Source: Hyphomicrobiales bacterium (GTDB taxonomy: Bacteria; Pseudomonadota; Alphaproteobacteria; Rhizobiales; Xanthobacteraceae). Taken from it: 53,172 nucleotides of DNA. How positions within the stretch are numbered: position 1 is the stretch's first letter; every line of letters begins with the position of its first letter. This document shows positions 33,936-42,246 of the stretch, one piece after another. The notes beneath the pieces are model-generated. The model saw only the letters and a program-made list of their open reading frames with translations. It was not told where the DNA came from and did not search any database. The position numbers and the translations under genes were made by a program. Where the stretch lies: the NCBI GenBank assembly GCA_009377695.1, contig WHTP01000025.1, positions 1-53,172 on the forward strand, written 5' to 3'.

Positions 33936-34925
33936 ATGACACTGCAACGCAGACAATTCCTGCATCTCGCGGCGAGTGTCGCAGCATGGTCGGCCGCGCC
34001 GCGCAACGTGTTCGCGCAATCCTACCCCACGCGTCCCGTCACCATGGTCGTGCCGTTCCCGGCGGCGGGACCGGCCGATGTGCTCGCGCGCATCCTGAGC
34101 GAGCCGATTCGTGCGTCGCTTGGCCAGCCCGTGGTCATCGAGAATATTTCCGGTGCAGCCGGCAGCATCGCCGTCGGCCGCGTCGCACGTGCTGCACCGG
34201 ACGGCTACACGATCATTCTCGGAAATCTTGGCACGCATGTCGTCAACGGCTCGATCTATTCGCTTCAGTACGATCTGGTGAAAGATTTCGAGCCGATCTG
34301 CATGCTCCCGACCAATTATCAACTGCTGATCGCCAGGAGCGGCGTGCCGGCAAACGATCTGAAAGAGCTCATTTCGTGGCTCAAGGCGAACGCGTCCAAG
34401 ATCACGATTGGGACCGCCGGCCCTGGCGCACCGTCGCACCTGACGGCGGTCTATTTCCAGAAGGCGCTCGGCGCACAATTCCAGCTCGTACCCTATCGGG
34501 GTACGCCGCAGGTGTTGGCAGACTTGATCGCCGGCCAGATCGATCTTGTGTTCGATCAGGCATCGAGCGCGCTGCCGCTGGCCCGCAGCGGCAAGGTCAG
34601 GACTTACGGTGTCACGGCGCTGCAGCGGCTCGCCACGGCGCCCGATATTCCGACATTGCACGAAGGCGGATTACCGAATTTCCAGGCCTCATATTGGTTC
34701 GGGCTATGGGCGCCGAAGGGCACGCCCGCCAATGTGGTCGCGAGACTCAATGCCGCGGCGGTTGCAGCGTTGAGCGATCCGGCCGTAAGCAAGCGGCTGA
34801 GCGATCTCGGCGCGGTGTTGCCACGGCCGGACCAGCTCAAGCCGGAGGCGCTCGGCGCGCTGCAGCGATCGGAGATCGAACGGTGGGCGCCGATCATCCG
34901 CGCTGCGAACATCAAGGGTAAATGA
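33936..34925 (+). CDS. Bug/TctC-family periplasmic binding protein 2 (Tat-type signal)
   Basis: A 329-residue receptor with a twin-arginine-like leader (LQRRQFLHLAASVAAWSAAP, cleavage near VFA-Q) rather than a plain Sec signal. The mature part has the Bug pattern YPTRPVTMVVPFPAAGPADV, VVIENISGAAGSIAVGRVAR and PDGYTIILGNLGTHV. GGGGAGG lies eight bases before the ATG. Its TGA overlaps the ATG of the epoxide-hydrolase-like gene (ATGA), so the two are translationally coupled. No TctAB genes accompany it. The ligand may be a precursor acted on by that hydrolase. Confidence 0.9.
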   Translation: MTLQRRQFLHLAASVAAWSAAPRNVFAQSYPTRPVTMVVPFPAAGPADVLARILSEPIRASLGQPVVIENISGAAGSIAVGRVARAAPDGYTIILGNLGTHVVNGSIYSLQYDLVKDFEPICMLPTNYQLLIARSGVPANDLKELISWLKANASKITIGTAGPGAPSHLTAVYFQKALGAQFQLVPYRGTPQVLADLIAGQIDLVFDQASSALPLARSGKVRTYGVTALQRLATAPDIPTLHEGGLPNFQASYWFGLWAPKGTPANVVARLNAAAVAALSDPAVSKRLSDLGAVLPRPDQLKPEALGALQRSEIERWAPIIRAANIKGK

Positions 34926-36124
34926 GAAAGTTGCTCATGAACATTACGCAGCAGGTTGCAAGTCTTCCTCCCTACGGCAACGGCACGCTTCCCGCGGGCA
35001 TCCGCTCGCGCACCATCGACAACAACAATGGCCTCATGGTGCATGTGCTGGAGGCCGGATTCGAGACGCCGGGCCGGCCATGCCTATTGCTGCTGCACGG
35101 CTTCCCGGAGCTCGCCTATAGCTGGCGCAAGGTGATGCGGCCGCTCGCGGCGGCGGGCTATCACGTGATTGCGCCCGACCAGCGCGGCTACGGGCGCACG
35201 ACGGGCTGGGATGGCTCCTACGACGCCGACGGCGATCCCTTCCGCATCCTCAACATGGTCCGCGACGCCACCGGCCTCGTCTACGCGCTCGGCTACCGGT
35301 CGGTAGCAGGCATCGCGGGCCACGATGCCGGCTCGCCGGTCGCGTCCTGGTGCGCGTTGGTCCGCCCCGACGTGTTTCCGAAAGTCGCCCTGATGAGCTC
35401 GCCGTTTCCGGGGCCGCCAGCAATACCGTTCAACACCGCCAACGGTGGGGCGCCGCCGCGCCGCGCGCCGACCGACGACGAGCTCGACGCGGAGCTCGCG
35501 AAACTGCCGCGTCCGCGCAAGTACTATCACAATCATCAGCGCCTGCGCGGCGCCAACGATGACATGCTGCATGCGCCCCAGGGGCTGCACGCGTTCTTCC
35601 GCGCCTACTACCACTACAAGAGCGCCGACTGGAAAGAGAACAAGCCGCATCCGCTCAAGTCGCGCACCGCCGAAGAGATAGCGAAGATCCCGACCTACTA
35701 TGTGATGGATCGCGACAAGGGCATGGCGGAGACGGTCGCGCCCTTCATACCGTCGGCGGCGGAGATCGCAAGGTGCAAGTGGCTCACCGATGCCGAGGTC
35801 GGCGTTTACGTCACGGAATATTCGAGGACCGGCTTCACCGGTGCACTGCAGGGCTACCGCGTGCGACGCGGCAACGATCCCAAAACGATTTCCGAACTGC
35901 GCACCTTCTCCGGCCGGGCCATCGACGTCCCGGCCTGCTTCATCGCGGGCAAGAGCGATTGGGGATCATATCAGACGCCCGGCGCGCTCGAAGCGATGCA
36001 GAGCACCGTCTGCACCGACTGGCGCGGCACGCATTTCGTCGACGGCGCCGGCCATTGGGTGCAGCAGGAGCAGCCGGAGGCCACGAGCAAGCTGCTCCTC
36101 GAATTCTTCAGCGGAGCGCGGTGA
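34922..36124 (+). CDS. Epoxide-hydrolase-like alpha/beta hydrolase
   Basis: A 400-residue cytoplasmic alpha/beta hydrolase. The oxyanion motif is HGFPELAYSWR (59-69), the nucleophile is Asp135 in GHDAGS rather than Ser, and the catalytic His lies in DGAGHWVQQEQPE near residue 380. Asp nucleophile plus HGFPE points to epoxide hydrolase or a haloalkane-dehalogenase relative. A long insertion (about residues 150-300) makes the cap domain larger than usual. It is coupled to the Bug receptor gene and probably acts on an imported compound. Confidence 0.85.
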   Translation: MRKLLMNITQQVASLPPYGNGTLPAGIRSRTIDNNNGLMVHVLEAGFETPGRPCLLLLHGFPELAYSWRKVMRPLAAAGYHVIAPDQRGYGRTTGWDGSYDADGDPFRILNMVRDATGLVYALGYRSVAGIAGHDAGSPVASWCALVRPDVFPKVALMSSPFPGPPAIPFNTANGGAPPRRAPTDDELDAELAKLPRPRKYYHNHQRLRGANDDMLHAPQGLHAFFRAYYHYKSADWKENKPHPLKSRTAEEIAKIPTYYVMDRDKGMAETVAPFIPSAAEIARCKWLTDAEVGVYVTEYSRTGFTGALQGYRVRRGNDPKTISELRTFSGRAIDVPACFIAGKSDWGSYQTPGALEAMQSTVCTDWRGTHFVDGAGHWVQQEQPEATSKLLLEFFSGAR

Positions 36125-36183
36125 GATCCAACATCAAGGCGCGTGACTGGGTCTAAAGCGGTCCCGGCATCCGCAGCCAGCTC

Positions 36184-36207
36184 CCTCTCCCCGCAAGCGG
36201 GGAGAGG
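36184..36207. terminator. Bidirectional hairpin between converging genes
   Basis: CCTCTCCCCGC and GCGGGGAGAGG form a perfect 11-bp stem with an AA loop. It lies between the epoxide-hydrolase-like gene (plus) and the gentisate-dioxygenase-like gene (minus). It has the sequence style of the CCCTCTCCC repeat family and lacks a long T tract, so it may be a repeat remnant that works as a terminator. Confidence 0.55.
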
Positions 36208-36262
36208 TGACGGAGCACGCGGTGCCAGTTGATTCTAGATCGCAAAATCTTGAGCAATCTTG

Positions 36263-37348
36263 CTAGCCCGGGCGGCGATCCTCGCGCCAGATGCCGAGCG
36301 CTTCCTGCGCCGGGCGGTCGGAGATCGAGAACAGCACCGATTCCTTGTTGACCTGGTGCGAATAGGCCTTCCACGGCGGCACGACGAACACGTCGTTGAC
36401 GCCCCATTCCAGCACTTCGCCGTCGACCGTCGTGGTGCCGCCGCCTTCCGTGCAGACGAAGATGGTGCCGTCGGTGGCGCGATATTTCTCGCCCTTGAAG
36501 CCCTTCGGGAACAGCGCGAGGTTCGCCCCCATGGTGGGCAGCACCGGCCCGCCATTGATCGGGTTGGCGTAGCGCACGCGCGCACCATGGCTCTTGTCGA
36601 TGTCGCCGGCCTTGTTCACGCGATCGAGAATCGGCCGCGTGCGCGCATAGGTGTAGTTGATGACGGGGCTGCGCTTCATGTCGGCCGGCGCGCCGTCCGG
36701 CAACACGCCCGAGCCGTAGAACGCGAGCGAGTCGCCGTCGCCGCGCGTTGTGTTTTGCATTGTCTCCTTGCCTTCATAGCTATCGGCGAACGATGCTTCG
36801 AAGAAGTTGACCGCCGGGAAATCCAGCACGTCGAGCCAGAGCATCGGCTTGTCCGACGGATTGCCGTGGTCGTGCGGCGCCCAGTTGGCGGTGATGACGA
36901 AGTCGCCGGGCGACATGAAAGCCTTCTCGCCCTCGACCGCGGTATAAGCGCCTTCGCCGTCGAGCACGAAGCGGATGGCCGACGAGACGTGGCGGTGCGC
37001 CGGCGCAACCTCGCCCGGCAGGATCATCTGGATGCCGGCGAACAGGGTATTGGTCGCCTTCGACTCGCCGCGCATCGCCGGGTTCTCAAGGATGAGTACG
37101 CGGCGCTTGGCCTCCTCGGCACTGATCAGACCGCCCGATTCCATCACCAGCGACTTCACGTCGTCATAACGCCAGACATGCGGCGCCACGCGCGTGACCG
37201 GCTCCTTGGTGACAACGGAACTCATCACCTTCCAGAGCGGCGCCATGTCGCGCTTGGAGATGCGTTCGTAAAACGCCTCACGCATCGCCTCGACATTGTG
37301 CTTGGGGCCGGGCTCTATTTCAGGCTTGGCGGTGGACACGGTCGGCAT
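36263..37348 (-). CDS. Gentisate 1,2-dioxygenase-like bicupin
   Basis: A 361-residue cytoplasmic iron enzyme of the gentisate / 1-hydroxy-2-naphthoate / salicylate dioxygenase family. The first cupin carries EVAPAHRHVSSAIRFVLDGE with the His-x-His metal ligands, followed by MSPGDFVITANWAPHDHGN. The second cupin includes FVCTEGGGTTTVDGEVLEWG. Such enzymes open the ring of gentisate (2,5-dihydroxybenzoate) to maleylpyruvate; salicylate-type substrates are possible. AAGGAGG is seven bases before the ATG at 37348. It is divergent from the alpha/beta hydrolase gene, with a perfect palindrome in the shared promoter region. Confidence 0.88.
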   Translation of the reverse strand: MPTVSTAKPEIEPGPKHNVEAMREAFYERISKRDMAPLWKVMSSVVTKEPVTRVAPHVWRYDDVKSLVMESGGLISAEEAKRRVLILENPAMRGESKATNTLFAGIQMILPGEVAPAHRHVSSAIRFVLDGEGAYTAVEGEKAFMSPGDFVITANWAPHDHGNPSDKPMLWLDVLDFPAVNFFEASFADSYEGKETMQNTTRGDGDSLAFYGSGVLPDGAPADMKRSPVINYTYARTRPILDRVNKAGDIDKSHGARVRYANPINGGPVLPTMGANLALFPKGFKGEKYRATDGTIFVCTEGGGTTTVDGEVLEWGVNDVFVVPPWKAYSHQVNKESVLFSISDRPAQEALGIWREDRRPG

Positions 37349-37396
37349 GGGCGGCCTCCTTGGTACGGCGATCCAGATTAGAATAACCCAAAACTG

Positions 37397-37424
37397 GCAG
37401 ATAGTACAATATGAAACTATCTGC
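37397..37424. promoter_or_regulatory. Candidate operator in the divergent promoter region
   Basis: GCAGATAGT (37397-37405) and ACTATCTGC (37416-37424) form a perfect 9-bp inverted repeat with a 10-base AT-rich spacer, 49 bases before the dioxygenase start. Symmetric arms with this spacing suit a dimeric regulator such as a MarR, IclR or GntR protein. No such regulator gene lies next to it. Confidence 0.6.
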
Positions 37425-37461
37425 TCGGCCACAGGTTTCAAGGTGGCTCCCACAAGGCTGC

Positions 37462-37499
37462 ATGTCTGCTTCACACCCAGATGTCTGCTTCACACCCAG
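37462..37499 (+). repeat. 19-bp perfect tandem duplication
   Basis: ATGTCTGCTTCACACCCAG occurs twice back to back (37462-37480 and 37481-37499) in the 271-base divergent region between the dioxygenase and alpha/beta hydrolase genes. It may be a recent slippage event. Confidence 0.85.
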
Positions 37500-37619
37500 G
37501 CAACCGTGATGATCCAGCATCGCGCGACGGGCTTGGCAGCAGCGGACCGCGTGCTACCGTCCGACCCCCGTGAGGAAGGGCGGAAATCCCCACCGGTATC
37601 GACAAACAAGTGCTGAGCA

Positions 37620-38411
37620 ATGGCCGACCACACGACCACCACGGTTTCCGTTCGTGGCTGCAACATCAAGCTGATGCGAGGTGGTTCCGGACCGCCGCTG
37701 TTGTTCTTGCATGGGTCAAGCGGCGCCGGCGCATGGCTGCCGTTCATGCAGTCGCTCGCTACGCGGTTCGACATGATCGTTCCCGAGCATCCGGGCTTCG
37801 GCCCATCGGACACGCCGGACTGGCTCGATACCATCCACGACCTCGCCTATTTCTATCTCGATGTCCTGGAGCAGCTCGATCTCGACCATGTCCATCTCGT
37901 CGGCGTGTCGCTCGGCGGCTGGATGGCCGCCGAGCTGGCGGTGCGCGACACGCACCGGCTCGCGTCGCTGACGCTGGTCGACGCCGCCGGCATTCATGTG
38001 CCGGGCTCAAAGCGGATCGACCCCTTCCTCTGCAACGACGAGCAACGCATCCGCGATTTCTTCTACGATCCCGCACGCGCCGACGAGATGATCGCGCGCG
38101 TGCTGCGACCGGAGCTCGAAGACGTCACCATGAAGAATCGGATCGCCACTGCGAGGCTCGCGTGGCAGCCGCGCGCCTATGATCCGCATCTGCGCAAATG
38201 GCTGCACCGGATCAACGTGCCGACCCTGATCATCTGGGGCGCCAACGACCGTCTGTTCCCGATGGAATATGCTTACGTCTATCAGCAATTGATCCCGGGC
38301 TCGAAGGCGGTCGTCATCCCTGAATGCGGGCACGTTCCGCAGATCGAGAAACCGGACGTCTTTGTCTCCGAGCTCATCGATTTCATCGACGGCATGAGGA
38401 TCGCGGCATGA
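37620..38411 (+). CDS. Alpha/beta hydrolase
   Basis: A 263-residue cytoplasmic hydrolase with a full triad: Ser97 in GVSLGG, an Asp probably in WGANDRLFP, and His in ECGHVPQIEKP. HGSSGAGAWLPF supplies the oxyanion hole. The size and the ring-cleavage neighbours suggest a C-C or ester hydrolase of an aromatic pathway, of the MhpC/BphD or carboxylesterase type; the exact substrate is unknown. Its TGA overlaps the ATG of the LLM monooxygenase gene (ATGA), so both are made together. Confidence 0.88.
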   Translation: MADHTTTTVSVRGCNIKLMRGGSGPPLLFLHGSSGAGAWLPFMQSLATRFDMIVPEHPGFGPSDTPDWLDTIHDLAYFYLDVLEQLDLDHVHLVGVSLGGWMAAELAVRDTHRLASLTLVDAAGIHVPGSKRIDPFLCNDEQRIRDFFYDPARADEMIARVLRPELEDVTMKNRIATARLAWQPRAYDPHLRKWLHRINVPTLIIWGANDRLFPMEYAYVYQQLIPGSKAVVIPECGHVPQIEKPDVFVSELIDFIDGMRIAA

Positions 38412-39574
38412 AAATCTTCAACTTTCATCTCATGCCCTATCGCCACGCGGACCTTGACGCGATCGACAAGAACGGCTCCGCCTGGGTGACCTACTCCAAC
38501 CGCCACTACGACCCGCGCCAGGGCGCCGAGCTCTATCACGAATATCTCGACCAGATGGAGTTCGCCGATACGCTCGGCTTCGACGGCGTCTGCCTCAACG
38601 AGCACCATCAGACTGCCTACGGCATGATGCCGATCCCGGGCGTGCTCGCCGGCGCGCTGGCGCGTTCGGTCAAGCGCGCCAAGCTTGCGATCCTCGGCCG
38701 CGCGCTGCCGCTGCTCAACAACCCCCTGATGGTGGCGGAAGAATACGCGATGCTCGACAACCTCACGCGCGGCCGCTTCATCGCCGGCTTCGTGCGCGGC
38801 ATCGGCGCCGAATACCACGCGATGGGCATCAATCCGGTGATCTCACAGGAGCGCTACGCGGAGGCGCACGACCTGATCGTGCGCGCCTGGACCGAGACCG
38901 GGCCGTTCGCCTACGAGGGCAAGCACTATCACTTCAATTATGTGAACCCGTGGCCGCGGCCCTATCAGACGCCGCATCCGCCGATCTGGATTCCCTCGCA
39001 GGGCTCATCGAGCACGATCAAGTGGGCAGCGCAGAAACGCTATACCTATGCCCAGACGCTCTCGCCAATCGCGGTGGTGGCGCGCTTCTTCCAGATGTAT
39101 CGCGACGAGGCGGAGAAGGCCGGCTACGAGGCGTCCCCCGATCAGCTCGCGTGGTCGAACACGATCTATGTCGCCGAGACCGACGAGAAGGCGATGCGCG
39201 AGGCGAAGCCGCATCTCGAAGCGCTGGTCAACCAATTCCTCAAGATGCCGGTCGAGATGCTCTTGCCACCCGGCTACACCAATATCGAATCGATGAAGCG
39301 TGTGCGCGCCGCCAAGGTGACCGGGAAGATCACTTCGATCGAGGAGCTCAACAAGACCGGCGTTGTCATCGTCGGCAGCTCGAACACCGTGCGCGAAAAG
39401 CTCGCCGAGTATCAAGACCTCGCCGGGTTCAACACGTCGTTGACCAAGACGCAATTCGGAACGTTGCCGAACGACATGACGCGCGCCAACATGGCCGCGA
39501 TCGCCGAGGAGATTCTGCCACACTTCCGCAACCGTCTGCCACAAGGTAAGCAGCAGCAGGCGGCGGCGGAGTGA
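38408..39574 (+). CDS. LLM-class flavin-dependent monooxygenase
   Basis: A 388-residue luciferase-like oxidoreductase (bacterial luciferase TIM barrel). Family marks include MEFADTLGFDGVCLNEHHQT, RAKLAILGRALPLLNNPLMV, AEEYAMLDNLTRGRFIAGFV and PYQTPHPPIWIPSQGSSSTI. These enzymes oxygenate a substrate with reduced FMN supplied by a separate reductase; the FMN reductase gene at 41638-42204 is a candidate partner. The start at 38408 overlaps the previous stop; longer in-frame readings into the hydrolase gene are not preferred. The gene belongs to the aromatic-acid locus. Confidence 0.9.
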   Translation: MKIFNFHLMPYRHADLDAIDKNGSAWVTYSNRHYDPRQGAELYHEYLDQMEFADTLGFDGVCLNEHHQTAYGMMPIPGVLAGALARSVKRAKLAILGRALPLLNNPLMVAEEYAMLDNLTRGRFIAGFVRGIGAEYHAMGINPVISQERYAEAHDLIVRAWTETGPFAYEGKHYHFNYVNPWPRPYQTPHPPIWIPSQGSSSTIKWAAQKRYTYAQTLSPIAVVARFFQMYRDEAEKAGYEASPDQLAWSNTIYVAETDEKAMREAKPHLEALVNQFLKMPVEMLLPPGYTNIESMKRVRAAKVTGKITSIEELNKTGVVIVGSSNTVREKLAEYQDLAGFNTSLTKTQFGTLPNDMTRANMAAIAEEILPHFRNRLPQGKQQQAAAE

Positions 39575-39577
39575 TTT

Positions 39578-39660
39578 GTAGGGTGGGTTGAGCGCCAGCG
39601 AAACCCACCGCTTAGCAACGCGGGAAAAAATGGTGGGTTTCGCTTTGCTCAACCCACCCC
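39578..39660. repeat. Inverted intergenic repeat (GGGTGGGTT family)
   Basis: GGGTGGGTTGAGC...GCGAAACCCACC (39581-39609) is followed by an almost exact reverse complement (GGTGGGTTTCGC...GCTCAACCCACC) at 39632-39659, with a 22-base loop. The family is a well-known dispersed repeat in many proteobacteria. It separates the LLM gene from the next Bug receptor gene. Confidence 0.8.
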
Positions 39661-39676
39661 ACAGGGGAGAGCCGCA

Positions 39677-40651
39677 ATGAGATTACTACGCCGCGAATTT
39701 CTGCGGCTCACTGCGCTGGCCACCGCCATCCCCGTCGTCGCGCGGCCAGCCATCGCACAAACATATCCAACACGCCCAATCCGCTGGGTCGTGCCCTACC
39801 CGGCCGGCGGCGCGACCGACCTCATTTCACGGCTGATGGCGCAATGGCTGACCGAGCGGTTCGGTCAGCCGGTCGTCGTCGACAACCGGCCAGGCGGCGG
39901 CACCACGCTCGGCACCCAGGCTGTCGTCAGTTCGCCGCCTGACGGCTACACGCTGCTGTTCACCGCATCGACGCACACCATCAACGTCTCGCTGCAGGCG
40001 CTTCCGTTCAATTTTCTGCGCGACATCACGCTGGTGTCGGGCCTGACCGAGCTGCCGCTGGTGCTGGACGTGAATCCGAAGCTTCCGGTCAAGACGCTCG
40101 GCGAATTCGTCGCCTACGCCAAGGCCCATCCGGGCAAGGTCAACATCGCATCGTTCGGTTCGGCGACCATCAGCCACCTCGCCATCGAATTCTTCAAGGC
40201 GACGACCGGCGTAGACGTGGTGCACGTGCCCTATCGCGGCGGGGCGCAAATGATGACCGATCTCATTTCCGGACAGATCCAGGCTGCGGTCGATTCGTTG
40301 CCAAGCTCGCTGCCACACATCAAGAGCGGCGCTATACGCGCGCTCGCGCTCCTGTCCGCCGAGCGGTCGGCGGTTTTGCCCGACGTGCCGGTGGCCAAGG
40401 AAATCGTTCCGGGATTGGAAGTGCGGACGTTCTCCGGCCTCGGCGTCCCGAGCGGCACGCCGCCCGATATTATCGAGCGGCTCAACAAGGAGATCAATGC
40501 CGGGCTCGCAGACGCGGCCATCAAGGCGCGCTTTGCCGACGTCGGCGCCGCGCCCGTGATTGTCACGTCCGCGGAGGCGAATGCCTTCGTGAGGGCGCAG
40601 ACCGAAAAATGGGCCAAGGTGATCAAGGAGGCCGGCATCAAGGCGAAGTAG
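39677..40651 (+). CDS. Bug/TctC-family periplasmic binding protein 3 (Tat-type signal)
   Basis: A 324-residue receptor. The leader MRLLRREFLRLTALATAIPV has a twin-arginine-like RREFL and ends ARPAIA-Q. The mature part follows the Bug pattern: YPTRPIRWVVPYPAGGATDL, VVVDNRPGGGTTLGTQAVVS and PDGYTLLFTASTHTI. GGGGAGAG lies eight bases before the ATG. It follows the LLM gene on the same strand, with an inverted repeat between, so co-transcription is uncertain. No TctA or TctB gene is in the window. It may supply the aromatic acid or related compound to the pathway. Confidence 0.9.
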   Translation: MRLLRREFLRLTALATAIPVVARPAIAQTYPTRPIRWVVPYPAGGATDLISRLMAQWLTERFGQPVVVDNRPGGGTTLGTQAVVSSPPDGYTLLFTASTHTINVSLQALPFNFLRDITLVSGLTELPLVLDVNPKLPVKTLGEFVAYAKAHPGKVNIASFGSATISHLAIEFFKATTGVDVVHVPYRGGAQMMTDLISGQIQAAVDSLPSSLPHIKSGAIRALALLSAERSAVLPDVPVAKEIVPGLEVRTFSGLGVPSGTPPDIIERLNKEINAGLADAAIKARFADVGAAPVIVTSAEANAFVRAQTEKWAKVIKEAGIKAK

Positions 40652-40674
40652 CCGCAACCCCATACCGGCGCCCG

Positions 40675-40838
40675 TTATTGCGCCCTCTCCCATTGCGGGA
40701 GAGGGCATTGAAAGATCTAGCACAAATTCAAATTGGGTGAGGGATTGCGCGCGATGCGCGCTACGCAAAAAAGCACCCTCACCCAAGTTTCATTCGTGAC
40801 AAGGTCACGCTGCCCTCTCCCGCAAGGGGAGAGCGCAC
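40675..40838. repeat. Multi-hairpin intergenic repeat (CCCTCTCCC family), copy 2
   Basis: Three hairpins follow in order: GCCCTCTCCC/GGGAGAGGGC, TTGGGTGAGGG/CACCCTCACCCAA and GCCCTCTCCC/GGGGAGAG. The left edge TTATTGCGCCCTCTCCC is nearly that of the element at 11299. It sits between converging genes (Bug receptor and SDR). Confidence 0.8.
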
Positions 40839-40867
40839 ATCAAAAAGGTCGCGAATCTCGCGCGCGG

Positions 40868-41635
40868 TTAAGTATTCACGGCTCCGCCATCGACGGCGAT
40901 GATCTGACCGGTGACAAAATCGCTGTCGGACGAAGCGAGGAACACCAGCGCACCCAGGATGTCCTGCGGATGACCGTCGCGCTTGATGGCGCGGCGCTGG
41001 ATCGCATTGTCGCGCGAGGTCTGCACGTGGCCCGGATTGTTCTCGACCACGCTATCGGACAGCGTGAAACCCGGTGCCAGGGTGTTCACGCAGATCCCGG
41101 CAGGACCAACCGCACGCGAGAGCGAACGCGTGAACGCGACGATCGCGCCCTTTGATGCCGTGTAGTGCAGCATCTGCGGCATGCCGCGGAACGTCGATCC
41201 GGAGCCGATATTGATAATCTTGCCGTAGCCCTTGGCGCGCATATGCGGCACGACATGCTTGGCCAAGAGGAACGGTCCACGCACGTTCACCGTCATCACC
41301 TTGTCCCACAGCGCGGTGTCGATGTCGGTGAACTCGGTCTCTTCGAGCTGCGAGTAGAGAGCGGCGTTGTTGACCAGGATGTCGATCTTGCCGAAGCGCT
41401 CGATGGTCTTGGCCACCAGCGCCTCGATCTGCGCCTCATCGCTGACGTCGCAGATCATGCTGGCGGTGGCGTTGCGGCCGTGCTTGCCGGCAAGCTCCTG
41501 CGCAAGATCGCTGCCGTCCGCGATGTCCGCGATCATCACAGCGGCACCTTCGGCGGCGAGCGCCTGTGAATAGTGGCGGCCGATGCCCCGGGCGCCACCG
41601 GTGACGATGGCGCAGCGTCCGTCGAGCCGTCCCAT
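40868..41635 (-). CDS. Short-chain dehydrogenase/reductase
   Basis: A 255-residue classical SDR. The NAD(P) site is TGGARGIG (12-19), NNAALYS follows the fold, and the catalytic set is Ser145 or Ser147 (GSGST), Tyr158 and Lys162 (YTASK). The end FVTGQIIAVDGGAVNT is typical of glucose-dehydrogenase/3-oxoacyl-ACP-reductase-like SDRs. The likely role is oxidation or reduction of an alcohol or ketone intermediate of the catabolic locus. It starts two bases after the FMN reductase gene, last in a four-gene minus-strand unit. Confidence 0.9.
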   Translation of the reverse strand: MGRLDGRCAIVTGGARGIGRHYSQALAAEGAAVMIADIADGSDLAQELAGKHGRNATASMICDVSDEAQIEALVAKTIERFGKIDILVNNAALYSQLEETEFTDIDTALWDKVMTVNVRGPFLLAKHVVPHMRAKGYGKIINIGSGSTFRGMPQMLHYTASKGAIVAFTRSLSRAVGPAGICVNTLAPGFTLSDSVVENNPGHVQTSRDNAIQRRAIKRDGHPQDILGALVFLASSDSDFVTGQIIAVDGGAVNT

Positions 41636-41637
41636 GG

Positions 41638-42204
41638 TCAGCTCTTGCCCGTATGCTTGCGCACGAACTTTTCGAACGCCTCGAGCTGCAGCTTGACCAT
41701 GTCCTTGGTCGGCTGATCAATGAGCTCGAGCGATCCTTCGGCGAACTTCTTGGCCGAGAAGTTCACATACACCTCCGGCCGGATCAGGATCACCGACTCG
41801 ACCGCGGTCAGGCTCTGGCGCAGGTGATACTGCATGCGCGCACCGCCAAGGAGTCCGCCGGCGCAGGACTGGATCGCGACCGGCTTGCCCTTGAACGGGT
41901 CCTCCTTCATGCGCGACGTCCAGTCGATCGCGTTCTTGAGACCGCCCGGGATGGTCCAGTTGTATTCCGGCGAGACAATGATGACGCCGTCAGCCTTGCG
42001 GATGGCGTCGGCCCAGACGTTGACCGGGGCGGGAAAGCCGGCGCTCTGCACGTCGAAATTATAGATCGGAATGTCGGCCCACGCTGGCGCCGGCGTGATT
42101 TTCATGCTGGCGGGCGCCAGCGATGGCAGCGCGCGCTGAAGCGCGCCGTTGAATGAGCCTTTGCGGAGCGAGCCGCAGATCGAAACAATATTCAAGTCAG
42201 CCAT
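41638..42204 (-). CDS. NAD(P)H-dependent FMN reductase
   Basis: A 188-residue flavodoxin-like reductase. The motif SICGSLRKGSFNGALQRALP binds the flavin phosphate, and GVIIVSPEYNWTIPGGLKNA, then IDWTSR is the family's active loop. It should pass electrons from NAD(P)H to FMN, either for its own quinone or azo reduction or as supplier of FMNH2 for the LLM monooxygenase. AGAGGAC precedes the ATG. The gene lies between a Bug receptor gene (42 bases upstream) and the SDR gene (2 bases downstream). Confidence 0.92.
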   Translation of the reverse strand: MADLNIVSICGSLRKGSFNGALQRALPSLAPASMKITPAPAWADIPIYNFDVQSAGFPAPVNVWADAIRKADGVIIVSPEYNWTIPGGLKNAIDWTSRMKEDPFKGKPVAIQSCAGGLLGGARMQYHLRQSLTAVESVILIRPEVYVNFSAKKFAEGSLELIDQPTKDMVKLQLEAFEKFVRKHTGKS

Positions 42205-42246
42205 GTGCAGTCCTCTTGTTGTATCCGTCTCGACGCGATCGCGGCG

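Noticed and set aside
37462-37499. Tandem 19-mer as the start of a CRISPR or iteron array
   Set aside because: There are only two directly adjoining copies, with no further copies or spacer and no replication gene nearby; it is simple duplication.
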